Source: Rudaea cellulosilytica DSM 22992 (GTDB lineage Bacteria > Pseudomonadota > Gammaproteobacteria > Xanthomonadales > Rhodanobacteraceae). Taken from it: a stretch of DNA of 64,000 nucleotides. The position numbers and the translations under genes are program-made. The stretch is taken from positions 1,463,652 to 1,527,651 of the forward strand of contig NZ_KB899241.1 in assembly GCF_000378125.1 (NCBI RefSeq), written 5' to 3'. The notes under the pieces were generated by a model. That model was given only the letters and a program-made list of their open reading frames with translations, was not told the origin of the DNA and searched no databases. Positions 32,411 to 41,029 of the stretch are shown in pieces (within the stretch, counting starts at the first letter, position 1; every line of letters starts with the position of its first letter).

Positions 32411-32803
32411 ATGCGCGAACCAGACCCGGATCAGGACGTCGCTCTGAGCGATCTGCAGATTGCCGTCGTGCGCGTGCTCTGGCTGCGCGGCGAAACCAGC
32501 GTCGCCGACGTCGCCAAGGTGCTCGCCGATGAGCGCGGGCTCAAGCACACGACCGTGGCGACTCTGCTGACGCGCCTGGAAAGGCGCGGTGTCGTCGCCC
32601 AGCGCCGCGAAGGACGCCAGCTCATGTATCGCGCCCTGGTGAGCGAATCGCAGGTGCGCCGTTCGATGGTCGGCGGCCTGATCGGCATCCTTTTCGGCGG
32701 CGACTCGCGCGAACTCGTCGCCCATCTGCTGCGCGAATCGGAAATCGAACCCGGCGATATCGAGCGCCTGCGCAAACGCTTGAAGAAAGGGCAGACACCA
32801 TGA
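32411..32803 (+). CDS. BlaI/MecI/CopY-family transcriptional repressor
   Basis: A 130-aa winged-helix repressor. The N-terminal LSDLQIAVVRVLWLRGETSV and TTVATLLTRLERRGVVAQRR carry the DNA-binding fold, and the C-terminal helices (LRESEIEPGDIERLRKRLKK) dimerise. In known systems a paired M56 protease triggers its cleavage. Here it overlaps such a protease gene by four bases (ATGA) and has its own operator just upstream. No beta-lactamase follows, so the regulon is not evident. Confidence 0.9.
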   Translation: MREPDPDQDVALSDLQIAVVRVLWLRGETSVADVAKVLADERGLKHTTVATLLTRLERRGVVAQRREGRQLMYRALVSESQVRRSMVGGLIGILFGGDSRELVAHLLRESEIEPGDIERLRKRLKKGQTP

Positions 32804-35121
32804 ACTTCGCACCCGTTTCCGGTTGGCTGCTCTCGATCGCGCTGCACGGCGGCCTGCTCCTCGTCGCGGCCTGGCTGGTCGATCGCACGCTGCGCATGGC
32901 GCCCGCGACGCGAGAGTTGATGTGGCGCTGTGCGCTGTTCGGCGGCGTACTCACTGCGAGCCTGCAGGCGCTGATGCCTACGGCGCCGCAGACATGGCAT
33001 CTGGCGCTGCCCGCTTCGGCGGCAACGTCGGCATTGCCCAACCCGGCGCAAACGCAAGCGCCTGTCCTCGTGTCGACTCGCGGCGCCTCGCTCGCGGATG
33101 CGGCGACTCCGGCAAACGAAACCGCGAACGCCGCGTCATCGGTCACGGTGGCCATTGCGCAACATCCGGCGATGCCGCGGACATCGGCCATCGCGATGTT
33201 GCAGCCATCGCTGCCGCTCGCCATTTTGATCTTCTGGTTGAGCGGCGCGCTGCTGGCTTTCGCACGCCTGTGCCTGCGGTTCACGAATTTGCGCCGCGCG
33301 CTGGCTCGCGCCAAGCCGGCGCTGCCGCCGGCCGATCCCGATCTTGCCGCGCTCGCGCATCGCGCCGGTGTGCGCATGCCGGCGTTGTACACCTTGCCCG
33401 ACGTCGCCAGTCCGTTTGCGTTCGGCCGTCGCATCGTCGTGCCGGAATGGGCGGCGACCGCGCTCGATCCGCGCCAACTGCAGGCGATGCTGGCCCACGA
33501 ACTCGCCCACGTCGCGCGCCGCGACCCGCAATGGCGGCTCGTGATCGAATGCTGGCGGGCCGGCTTCTGGTTCCTGCCGTTCGCGGGCGTCGCGCAGCGC
33601 CGGCTCGATGAACTCGCCGAACTGGCCTGCGATGCGTTCGCCGCGCGCCAGACCGGCGACGCCCACGCGGTGGCGGAATGCCTGGCCGCCTGCGCCGAGC
33701 GCCATTTCGACAACCGTGCCTACGCGCTGATGCCGGCCATGGCCGCGCGCGGCTCCAGCCTGATCCAACGCATCGACCGTCTTCTCGAAGGAACCGCCAT
33801 GTCCACGCCCCAACCCGGATTTCTGCTGCGTGCCGCGACCGCAGCCGTACTGATCGCCTGCGCGTTCGGCCTGCCGAGCGTCGGCTTTCTCGGCCCCGTC
33901 GCCCGCGCGCAGACGCCGCCGGCACCGCCCGCGCCACCGAGCGTGCCCAAGTCGAGCCAGGCAAACAGCAGCATCAGCATCTCAAGTCACGACGGCAACG
34001 CCTCGATGCGCGTGATCATCGACGACGATAGCCGCGGCTTGTCGCTCGATGCGAAGGGCAAGATCGAATTCAGCGCCGACGAAACCGATATTGCGAGCCT
34101 CGGCGCCGGCGGCACTGCGACGCTGGAAGAAAAGCGCGACGGCATGACGCGCCGCCTCGAACTGGTCGAGCGCGCTGGCAAGCTCGAGCGCCGCTACTTC
34201 GTCGATCGCCGCGAGCAAGCGTTCGACGCAGCCGGGCATGCCTGGCTCGCCGCGCTGCTGCCGAACCTGATTCGCGAGAGCGGCCTCGCCGCCGAGACGC
34301 GCGTCGCGCGGATCTACGCCAACGGCGGCGCTTCGGCCGTACTGGCCGAGATCGACCAGATCCACAGCGATTACGTGCGCGGCTTGTACCTCGGCCTGCT
34401 CGTCGATAAGGGCCCGTTGTCGGCGGCCGACCTCGATCATTGCATGCGTCTCGCCGGGGCGATCGGCGGCGACTACGAAAAGCAACAGACGTTGTCGAAA
34501 ATCTTCGCCAAGCAGAAGCTCGACGCGCCGCAACAGTCGGCGTTCCTGCAACAGGCGTTGAACATTCACGGCGCCTACGAACTCGCCGAGCTGCTGACCG
34601 GCATCCTGCCGCGCCTCGACGACAACGCCGAAGTGCGCGCGAACTGGCTGGCCGCGACCGCGCATATCAACGGCGACTACGAGCGCGCGCGCACCTTGCA
34701 AGCCGTGCTCGAACGCCGCGATCTGAACGACGGCGAGTTGGCCGCTCTGCTGCAGGCGAGCGGCGACGTGCACGGCGACTACGAGCACGGCCAGGTGCTC
34801 GTCGCGATCGCCAAGCATGCGCGCAATGTCGATGCGATCGCGCCGGCCTACGCACAGTCGGCCGCGAAAATCGGCTCCGACTACGAGCGTGCCCAGTCGC
34901 TGCTCGCCTTGATCGAGACCGGCAAGCTCGGCAACGCAGGCGTCAACGCGGTGCTCGATGCCACGGCCAAAGTCGGCGGCGACTACGAACGCAGCCAGGT
35001 GCTCATCGCGCTGGCCCGGTCGATGCCTGACGATGCCACGCTTGTGGCGCACTATCGCGAAGTCGCTTCGCATCTCGCCGACTACGAGCGCGGCCAGGTC
35101 GAGAATGCGCTGCGGCGCTGA
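32800..35121 (+). CDS. BlaR1-like M56 membrane metalloprotease with eight C-terminal 34-residue repeats
   Basis: A 773-aa protein. Membrane helices lie at about residues 8-28, 138-158 and 341-361. The M56 zinc site is LAHELAHVARRD (His233, Glu234, His237), with ELAELACDAFAA as the third-ligand region. In BlaR1 a penicillin-binding domain would follow the last helix. Here there is a proline-rich linker, a beta-rich stretch (about 390-470), then eight repeats of the form (I/V)xGDYERxQxL, with tyrosines at 525, 559, 593, 627, 661, 695, 729 and 762. The repeats are probably an alpha-solenoid in the periplasm. It is translationally coupled to the BlaI-type repressor, so it is probably its sensor-protease, for a signal other than a beta-lactam. 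Confidence 0.85.
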   Translation: MNFAPVSGWLLSIALHGGLLLVAAWLVDRTLRMAPATRELMWRCALFGGVLTASLQALMPTAPQTWHLALPASAATSALPNPAQTQAPVLVSTRGASLADAATPANETANAASSVTVAIAQHPAMPRTSAIAMLQPSLPLAILIFWLSGALLAFARLCLRFTNLRRALARAKPALPPADPDLAALAHRAGVRMPALYTLPDVASPFAFGRRIVVPEWAATALDPRQLQAMLAHELAHVARRDPQWRLVIECWRAGFWFLPFAGVAQRRLDELAELACDAFAARQTGDAHAVAECLAACAERHFDNRAYALMPAMAARGSSLIQRIDRLLEGTAMSTPQPGFLLRAATAAVLIACAFGLPSVGFLGPVARAQTPPAPPAPPSVPKSSQANSSISISSHDGNASMRVIIDDDSRGLSLDAKGKIEFSADETDIASLGAGGTATLEEKRDGMTRRLELVERAGKLERRYFVDRREQAFDAAGHAWLAALLPNLIRESGLAAETRVARIYANGGASAVLAEIDQIHSDYVRGLYLGLLVDKGPLSAADLDHCMRLAGAIGGDYEKQQTLSKIFAKQKLDAPQQSAFLQQALNIHGAYELAELLTGILPRLDDNAEVRANWLAATAHINGDYERARTLQAVLERRDLNDGELAALLQASGDVHGDYEHGQVLVAIAKHARNVDAIAPAYAQSAAKIGSDYERAQSLLALIETGKLGNAGVNAVLDATAKVGGDYERSQVLIALARSMPDDATLVAHYREVASHLADYERGQVENALRR

Positions 35122-35154
35122 GCGGACGACGCGGAAGTTTATTCGGAGCCTGCA

Positions 35155-37638
35155 TCAGCCTTCGCGCAGCACCGCGATCGGCGGCGTGCGCGCGATGCGT
35201 CGCGTCGCCAGCCAGCCGGCGATCGCGACGAGTGCGGCCGCGGCAAACACGACCGCAAGCAACGAAGCGAACGGCGGCGTGTAGCTTTCAAAGCGGAACA
35301 CGCGCGTTGCCAGCGCATAGCCGATCGCCGCGGAGCCGATCGCCGCGATGCTGCCGGCGACGAGCCCAAGCGCGGCGAACTCGCCGAGCACCGCCGCGCT
35401 GAGCTGCGCCGAGTGGGCACCGAGCGTGCGCAGCAGCGCCGATTCGAAACGTCGCTCGTCCGCGGTCGCGGCGAGCGCGGCGAGCAGCACGAGCAGGCCC
35501 GCAGCGAGGCTGAAGCCGAGCACCGAGATCACCGCGCGGCTGACGCGGCCGATGATTTCGCGCACGCGATCGAGGATCTGGTTCAAGTCGATCAGCGAGA
35601 CGTTGGCGAAATCGCGCGACAGCGAGGCGAGCGATACATCGCGCGGCAGATGGAAACTCGCGATCGTGCTGTGCGCAAGTTCGCTGCCGGTGCGCGCGTC
35701 GAGCATGAGGAAGAAATTCGCGCGGAACGAATCCCAGCGCACGCCGCGGATCGAGGCGATCGTCGCGACGATCTCGCGTTCGCCGACGCGCAAGGTCAAG
35801 CTGTCGCCGAGCTTCAGATGGAACATGTCGATCCACATCTTGTCGACCGACACCTGCGCGCCCGTATCGTCGGTCGCGTTCGCCGCGAACCAGCGGCCTT
35901 GCAGCAGCTTGTTCGATGGCGGCAGGTCCTGGCTCCATGACATGCGCGTTTCGCCGTTGATCCAGCTCGCCGCGCGGCGGTCGTTGTAGTCCTCCGCCTT
36001 CGGCGTCTTGCCGTTGATCGCGACGAGCTTGCCGACCGCGAGCGGCAGCATGTTGATGTTGGTCGCGCCGAGCGCGGCGATCCGGTCCTGCATCGGCGTG
36101 CGTTGTTCGTCCTGCAGGTTGATCAGGAAATAGTTCGGCGTGTCGGCCGGCAGTTCCGCACGCCAGCTCGCGAGCAGCGACGGTCCGACCACGGCGAGCA
36201 CGGCGAAGGCGGTGAGGCTCAGCGCCAGCGCGCCGGCCTGGAGCAAGGTCAACGCGCGCCGGCGCGCGAGATTGGCGAGACCGAAACGCAACGCGCCGGG
36301 AAGCAGCTTGCCGCCGCCGCTCACGAGTCGCAGCAGGAGCAAGCCGAGCACGAAGCTTGCTGCGGCGACGCCGGCGAAGCCGAGCGACAGGGTCAGCGCG
36401 AGCTGCGTGTCGCCCGCGCCGACCGCGATGAGCCCGGCAGCGACGACGACGGGGAGCAGATACAGCGCATCGAAGCGCCCGGCGCGACGCGCATCGTCGC
36501 GGCGAAACACGCGCATCGGTTCGACGTCGCGCAGGCGCAGCAGCGGCGGCAGGGCGAAACCGAACAGCACCGCGACGCCGACCGCGAACGCGGCGAGCGA
36601 AGGCTGCCACGGAATCGCCGGACGCGCGCCCGGCAGCAGATCACCGGCGAAGGCGAACACGAGCTGCTGCAAGCCGAGGCCGACCACGACGCCGAGCAGA
36701 CAGGCCGGCAGCGCGAGCAGGCCGAGTTCGAGCAGCAGCGCGCCGAGAATCTCCGCGCGGCTTGCGCCGAGACAGCGCAGCAGCGCGACTTCCTCGCGCT
36801 TGCGCCGCGCAAACCGCTGCGCCGCGAGTGCGATCGCGATGCCGGAAAGCAGCGCCGCGAGCAATGCTGCCAGGCGCAGGAAATTACCGCCGCGCTCGAA
36901 CGCGCTGGACAGATTCTGCTGCGCTTCGGCGATCGTCACGATCTCGGCACCGTCCGGCAGTTGCGGTTTGATCGCGCGCGCGTAGTCAGCCACCGCCGCC
37001 TCGTCGCCGGCGACGAGCAGGCGATGACGTGCGCGACTGCCCGCGCCGAGCAGGCCGATCGCCTCCGCGTCGGCGAGCGACATCATCACACGCGGCGCGA
37101 GGCGCAACAGGTTGCCGCTGTCGGGCGAACGCGTGATCTCGCCGGCAACGACGAGATCGCGTCCGCCGACCTGGATCTTGGCGCCGATCTTCAGCGCCAG
37201 CGCGGAAAGCACGGCCGGCTCGACGTAGACTGAGCCCGGCGGCGGCGCGTGCACTTCGCGTTCGGCGCCGGCCGCATCGCGCACGGCGAGCACGCCGCGC
37301 AGCGGGAACGCATCGTCGCTCGCGCGCACGTCGGCGAGCCGGCTCGCTTCGCCGGCGAACACCACGCTCGGAAAATCGGCGAGGCGGCTCGTCTTCAACT
37401 CGCGCTGCGTCGCTTCGTCGACCAGTTTCTGCGGCAGCGTGCGGCTCGCGCCGATCGACAGATCGCCGCCGATCAATTCGGCCGCCGAGGCGAGCAGGGC
37501 ATGCTCGACGCGGCTCGCGAGCGTCGCCACGCCGGTCAGCGCGGCGACCGCGAGCACGAGCGCCAATGCCAGTGTCGCCAGTTCGGCGTGGCGAAATTCC
37601 CGGCGCAGGCTACGCGCGGCGAAGGTCAGCGGCTTCAT
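35155..37638 (-). CDS. ybbP: ABC transporter permease, YbbP-like (FtsX family)
   Basis: An 827-aa inner-membrane permease with two FtsX-type transmembrane blocks, an N-terminal helix (ATLALALVLAVAALTGVATL) and large periplasmic loops, as in E. coli YbbP. Typical FtsX cytoplasmic segments (REEVALLRCLGASRAEILGA and RRFESALLRTLGAHSAQLSA) contact the ATPase. ATG at 37638 overlaps the stop of ybbA by four bases; the frame continues upstream but only inside ybbA. Linkage to tesA suggests lipid or acyl-chain export. The substrate is unknown. Confidence 0.92.
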   Translation of the reverse strand: MKPLTFAARSLRREFRHAELATLALALVLAVAALTGVATLASRVEHALLASAAELIGGDLSIGASRTLPQKLVDEATQRELKTSRLADFPSVVFAGEASRLADVRASDDAFPLRGVLAVRDAAGAEREVHAPPPGSVYVEPAVLSALALKIGAKIQVGGRDLVVAGEITRSPDSGNLLRLAPRVMMSLADAEAIGLLGAGSRARHRLLVAGDEAAVADYARAIKPQLPDGAEIVTIAEAQQNLSSAFERGGNFLRLAALLAALLSGIAIALAAQRFARRKREEVALLRCLGASRAEILGALLLELGLLALPACLLGVVVGLGLQQLVFAFAGDLLPGARPAIPWQPSLAAFAVGVAVLFGFALPPLLRLRDVEPMRVFRRDDARRAGRFDALYLLPVVVAAGLIAVGAGDTQLALTLSLGFAGVAAASFVLGLLLLRLVSGGGKLLPGALRFGLANLARRRALTLLQAGALALSLTAFAVLAVVGPSLLASWRAELPADTPNYFLINLQDEQRTPMQDRIAALGATNINMLPLAVGKLVAINGKTPKAEDYNDRRAASWINGETRMSWSQDLPPSNKLLQGRWFAANATDDTGAQVSVDKMWIDMFHLKLGDSLTLRVGEREIVATIASIRGVRWDSFRANFFLMLDARTGSELAHSTIASFHLPRDVSLASLSRDFANVSLIDLNQILDRVREIIGRVSRAVISVLGFSLAAGLLVLLAALAATADERRFESALLRTLGAHSAQLSAAVLGEFAALGLVAGSIAAIGSAAIGYALATRVFRFESYTPPFASLLAVVFAAAALVAIAGWLATRRIARTPPIAVLREG

Positions 37639-38333
37639 GCGGCAGCGGCGTCGACGATGCGCCCGCCGTCCAGCGCCAGCCTGCGCGCGCAACGCTCGGC
37701 GAGCACCGTGTCGTGAGTGACGAGCACGAGCGTCGTGCCGTGTTCGCGATTGAGCGCGAACAGCAGATCGCCGATTGCCGTGCCCGTGCGCCGATCGAGA
37801 TTGCCGGTCGGTTCGTCGGCAAACAGGATTTCCGGCGCGTGCACGAACGCGCGCGCGAGCGCGACGCGTTGCTGCTCGCCGCCGGACAACTGCGCCGGAT
37901 AATGATGCTTGCGCGCGGCCAGGCCGACGCGTGCGAGCGCCTCGCCCGCGCGCGTGCGCGCGTCGGTGCTGCCTTCGAGTTCGAGCGGCAGCATCACGTT
38001 CTCCTCGGCGTTGAGTGCGGGCAGCAGGTGAAAATTCTGGAACACGAAACCGACGCGGCGGCGGCGCAGGCGCGCGCGTGCTTCCTCGTCGAGCGTGTCG
38101 AGCCGTTCGCCGGCGAGCATGATTTCGCCCGAGCTCGGGCGATCGAGCCCGGCAAGCAGGCCGAGCAGCGTAGTCTTGCCCGAACCCGAGGCGCCGACGA
38201 TGGCGAGACTGTCGCCACGCGCGAGCGTGAAGCCGACATCGTCGAGAATCGTCAGCCGGCCGTCGGGTCCGTCGACGCTTTTGCTAACCTTGTCCGCCCG
38301 GATCACGATCTCGTCGTTCTTCGTCATGTTCAT
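37635..38333 (-). CDS. ybbA: ABC transporter ATP-binding protein, YbbA-like (LolD/MacB class)
   Basis: A 232-aa ATPase with Walker A GASGSGKTTLLGLLAG, Q-loop VFQNFHLLPAL, signature LSGGEQQRVALARAF, Walker B ILFADEPTGNLD and H-loop THD. It powers the YbbP permease. The first ATG (38333) overlaps the start codon of divergent tesA; an ATG two codons in (38327) is equally possible. Confidence 0.94.
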   Translation of the reverse strand: MNMTKNDEIVIRADKVSKSVDGPDGRLTILDDVGFTLARGDSLAIVGASGSGKTTLLGLLAGLDRPSSGEIMLAGERLDTLDEEARARLRRRRVGFVFQNFHLLPALNAEENVMLPLELEGSTDARTRAGEALARVGLAARKHHYPAQLSGGEQQRVALARAFVHAPEILFADEPTGNLDRRTGTAIGDLLFALNREHGTTLVLVTHDTVLAERCARRLALDGGRIVDAAAA

Positions 38334-38964
38334 GCTCAAATCGTTTCTCGTCGTTCTTCTGTCGATCGCCGGTGCCGCTTCGGCACAGGCGGCGCCGTCC
38401 ACGCCGACGGGGCCCATCCTCGTGCTCGGCGACTCCTTGTCGTCCGCACATCGCATCGCACCCGAAGCGGGGTGGGTACATCTGCTCGAACAACGCCTGC
38501 GCGAGCAGGGCGTACCGCGCCAGGTCGTCAACGCGAGCATCAGCGGCGAAACCACCTCCGGCGGCCTCGCTCGACTGCCCAAGCTGCTCGCCGAGCACAA
38601 ACCCGCGCTCGTCATCGTCGAGCTCGGCGCCAACGACGGGTTGCGTGGCCTGCCGATTGCCGAAATCCGCACCAACCTGAAGAGCATCCTGACTGCCGCG
38701 CGCGCCGCGGGAGCGCGATCTGCGTTACTCGGCATCGAGTTGCCGATCAACTATGGACCGCAGTACCGCGACGGTCTGCGGGAAATCTATCGGGGCCTCG
38801 CCGCCGAATTCAATGTGCCACTGGTCCCGTTCCTGCTCGACGGCGTCGCCGAGAAACCCGAATGGATGCAGGACGACGGCCTGCATCCGAAGGCCGAAGG
38901 CGAGCCGCGCGTGCTCGACAACGTCTGGGCGGTGCTCGTGCCGGAGTTGAAGCCGCAACACTGA
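38332..38964 (+). CDS. tesA: Arylesterase / acyl-CoA thioesterase I, SGNH family, periplasmic
   Basis: A 210-aa SGNH hydrolase. It has a signal peptide to about residue 20 (SIAGAASAQA). The blocks are GDSLSSAH (nucleophile Ser), GETTSGGL (Gly), LGANDGLRGL (Asn) and DGLHPKAEGE (Asp, His). In E. coli TesA is a periplasmic thioesterase, lysophospholipase and protease. The divergent partner ybbA, as in E. coli, supports the orthology. A bidirectional terminator lies between it and rpmG. Confidence 0.95.
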   Translation: MLKSFLVVLLSIAGAASAQAAPSTPTGPILVLGDSLSSAHRIAPEAGWVHLLEQRLREQGVPRQVVNASISGETTSGGLARLPKLLAEHKPALVIVELGANDGLRGLPIAEIRTNLKSILTAARAAGARSALLGIELPINYGPQYRDGLREIYRGLAAEFNVPLVPFLLDGVAEKPEWMQDDGLHPKAEGEPRVLDNVWAVLVPELKPQH

Positions 38965-39026
38965 AAGAGTTTGCGTCGCGTAAACGCGGACCCGCAGGAT
39001 GACCGCCATGAATGGCGGGCACAAAA

Positions 39027-39046
39027 AACCCGCCTCGCGGCGGGTT
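39027..39046. terminator. Bidirectional terminator between tesA and rpmG
   Basis: An 8-bp stem AACCCGCC / GGCGGGTT with loop TCGC has an A-run on the left and TT-GTTT on the right, so it can serve both converging genes. A smaller palindrome CCGCCAT/ATGGCGG lies just before it. Confidence 0.8.
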
Positions 39047-39126
39047 GTTTGTTGCCTGTGACCAAGGCAGGGTATCCCGGATCGACGCACAGCCTTGTGC
39101 TGTCCGGAATGGCCGCATTGCTGCGG

Positions 39127-39291
39127 TTATTTGATCTTCGCTTCCTTGTAAGCGACGTGCTTGCGCACGACCGGATCGTATTTCTTGATTTCCATCTTGT
39201 CCGGCGTGGTCTTCTTGTTCTTGTCGGTCGTGTAGAAGTGACCGGTGCCCGCGGAGGACACGAGACGGATCTTGTCGCGCTTGGATGCCAT
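39127..39291 (-). CDS. rpmG: 50S ribosomal protein L33
   Basis: A 54-aa protein starting [20 protein letters not shown] and ending [11 protein letters not shown], typical L33. It has none of the four zinc-binding cysteines, so it is the zinc-independent form. ATG at 39291 follows TTAAGGAGAACACGCA. It is 12 bases downstream of rpmB. Confidence 0.96.
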   Translation of the reverse strand: MASKRDKIRLVSSAGTGHFYTTDKNKKTTPDKMEIKKYDPVVRKHVAYKEAKIK

Positions 39292-39303
39292 TGCGTGTTC
39301 TCC

Positions 39304-39540
39304 TTAAATCTTTTCGCCGCGGCCGCGCAGTTCGGCGAGCACGGTTTCAATGCCGTTCTTGTCGATCGTACGCAGGGCATTGGTGGAAACGCGCAGTTTC
39401 ACCCAACGGTTTTCGCTCGGCACCCAGAAACGGCGCTCGTGCAGGTTCGGCAGCCAGCGGCGCCGGGTCTTGTTGTTGGCATGCGACACATTGTTGCCGG
39501 ATTGTGCGCGCTTGCCGGTGACTTGGCATACTTTAGCCAC
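39304..39540 (-). CDS. rpmB: 50S ribosomal protein L28
   Basis: A 78-aa L28 protein ([20 protein letters not shown] ... [17 protein letters not shown]). It begins with GTG at 39540, after GAGGAGTAAGCT. It forms the usual rpmB-rpmG pair. Confidence 0.96.
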   Translation of the reverse strand: MAKVCQVTGKRAQSGNNVSHANNKTRRRWLPNLHERRFWVPSENRWVKLRVSTNALRTIDKNGIETVLAELRGRGEKI

Positions 39541-39750
39541 AGCTTACTCCTCGATATCGGAACGGCTGCCCTTAGCCAGAGCAGAGACGGCCCGGCTGAT
39601 GCAGCTGGCCGGAAGTCGCCGCGCAAGGCGCAGCGAGCCGACTATTAAAGCAGAATCCCGCTACCCACACAAGTTCGTCGTAGCCTCGAGCAGGCGACCC
39701 CGGCCGGTCCGCCATACCCTTCGGTCGACATCTCGGGTCGAAACGGGGAC

Positions 39751-39780
39751 TTGCGCGCCGCGTTACGGTTCCGCTAAAAT
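39751..39780 (+). promoter_or_regulatory. Probable sigma-70 promoter of rplM-rpsI
   Basis: TTGCGC (39751-39756), 18 bases, then TAAAAT (39775-39780), lie 55 bases before rplM. Confidence 0.55.
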
Positions 39781-39834
39781 TCGCGGTTCCTCGCTTCACG
39801 CGTCAATATCGAGCCCGCAGGGCACAGGTTTCCC

Positions 39835-40275
39835 ATGAAAACTTCCACTGTCAGCGCCAAAGCTGAAACGGTCAAGCGCGACTGGTATCTCGTCGATGCC
39901 AGCAACAAGACGCTCGGCCGCCTCGCGACCGAACTGGCCGTGCGCCTGCGCGGCAAGCACAAGCCGGTCTACACCCCGCACTGCGATACTGGCGACTACA
40001 TCGTCGTGATCAACGCCGAGAAGATTGCGGTCACCGGCAAGAAGCTCGACGACAAGACCTATCACCACGTCACCGGCTACATCGGCAACATCAAGTCGAT
40101 CGCGCTGAAGGACCTGCTCGCCAAGCACCCCGAGCGCGTGCTCGAGATCGCGGTCAAGGGCATGCTGCCGAAGAACCCGCTGGGCCGTGCGATGTATCGC
40201 AAGCTCAAGGTCTACAAGGGCGCCGAGCATCCGCATACCGCCCAGCAGCCGCAAGTTCTGGAAATCAAGGCCTAA
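39835..40275 (+). CDS. rplM: 50S ribosomal protein L13
   Basis: A 146-aa L13 protein. [37 protein letters not shown] and [20 protein letters not shown] are the family blocks. rpsI follows after four bases, as in nearly all bacteria. Confidence 0.98.
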   Translation: MKTSTVSAKAETVKRDWYLVDASNKTLGRLATELAVRLRGKHKPVYTPHCDTGDYIVVINAEKIAVTGKKLDDKTYHHVTGYIGNIKSIALKDLLAKHPERVLEIAVKGMLPKNPLGRAMYRKLKVYKGAEHPHTAQQPQVLEIKA

Positions 40276-40279
40276 TAAA

Positions 40280-40672
40280 ATGACCATCCAACAGACCTAC
40301 GGCACCGGCCGCCGCAAATCCTCCGCCGCTCGCGTGTTCCTGCGCGCCGGCAATGGCGCCATCGTCGTCAACGGCAAGCCGCTCGACGTATTCTTCGGCC
40401 GCGAGACCTCGCGCATGATCGTGCGCCAGCCGCTCGAGCTGACCCAGTCCACCGACAAGTTCGACGTGCTCGTCACGGTCGAAGGCGGCGGCAACACCGG
40501 CCAGGCCGGCGCCATCCGCCTCGGCATCGCCCGCGCGCTCGTCGAACACGACGAAACGCTCAAGGGCCCGCTGCGCAAGGCCGGTTTCATGACCCGCGAC
40601 GCGCGCGAAGTCGAGCGCAAGAAGGTCGGCCTGCACAAAGCCCGCCGCGCCACGCAGTTCTCCAAGCGCTAA
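40280..40672 (+). CDS. rpsI: 30S ribosomal protein S9
   Basis: A 130-aa S9 protein with [40 protein letters not shown] and the basic tail [15 protein letters not shown] that reaches the ribosomal P site. The ATG at 40280 is four bases past the rplM stop; the open frame upstream is a shadow of rplM. Confidence 0.98.
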   Translation: MTIQQTYGTGRRKSSAARVFLRAGNGAIVVNGKPLDVFFGRETSRMIVRQPLELTQSTDKFDVLVTVEGGGNTGQAGAIRLGIARALVEHDETLKGPLRKAGFMTRDAREVERKKVGLHKARRATQFSKR

Positions 40673-40759
40673 GCGTTACCCGAGCCGTCGTCTCGCGACG
40701 CCGGCTCGTGCTCCCAAATCCGGATCGTCGCCAAGTCAGATAGACGATCCGGCCGGAAT

Positions 40760-40833
40760 TGGGGGATCGTCTAATGGTAGGACTGCAGACTCTGACTCTG
40801 CCTATCTAGGTTCGAATCCTAGTCCCCCAGCCA
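40760..40833 (+). tRNA. tRNA-Gln (anticodon CTG)
   Basis: A 74-nt tRNA with encoded CCA. It has acceptor TGGGGGA / TCCCCCA, D arm GTC TAATGGTAG GAC, anticodon stem GCAGA/TCTGC with loop CTCTGAC (anticodon CTG), and T arm CTAGG TTCGAAT CCTAG. Its 3' end is partly repeated at 40991, beside hipBA, as expected of an integration site. Confidence 0.95.
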
Positions 40834-40839
40834 AAAAAG

Positions 40840-40873
40840 CGAATGGCCCCCTCGTGGGGCCATTCGTTTTTTT
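40840..40873 (+). terminator. Strong terminator after tRNA-Gln
   Basis: A perfect 11-bp stem CGAATGGCCCC / GGGGCCATTCG with loop CTCGT, followed by seven T residues. Confidence 0.93.
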
Positions 40874-40990
40874 GTTTCGGGAGTAGGTTCGAGCCCCCGG
40901 GTTCGACAAAATCGGCAGGATTGCCGATTTTGAACGGCGTAGCGAAGCGGAGCCGGGCCCGAAGGGCCGAGCGCCATGGATGGCGCGAGT

Positions 40991-41012
40991 AATCCTAGTC
41001 CCCCAGTCAAAA
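40991..41012 (+). repeat. Duplicated 3' end of tRNA-Gln (attachment-site-like)
   Basis: CCTAGTCCCCCAGTCAAAA matches the end of tRNA-Gln and its flank (CCTAGTCCCCCAGCCAAAA) with one change, and two more matching bases precede it. It lies 18 bases before the hipA stop. A weaker echo (CTGGTCCCCCGAGCCAAAA) lies at 42852-42870, between hipB and hsdR. The stretch 40874-40990 also has a perfect hairpin (AAAATCGGCA / TGCCGATTTT). No integrase gene is visible. Confidence 0.65.
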
Positions 41013-41029
41013 CAAAAAGCCCGCCATGG

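Noticed and set aside
36103-37233. 376-aa plus-strand frame inside ybbP
   Set aside because: It is antisense to a full-length FtsX permease and low in complexity (Glu/Gln/Arg-rich), with no ribosome site or family.
40874-40990. Second tRNA gene suggested by GGTTCGAGCCCCCGGGTTCGA and a repeated acceptor end
   Set aside because: No D arm or anticodon arm can be drawn. It fits a duplicated tRNA end better than a tRNA gene.
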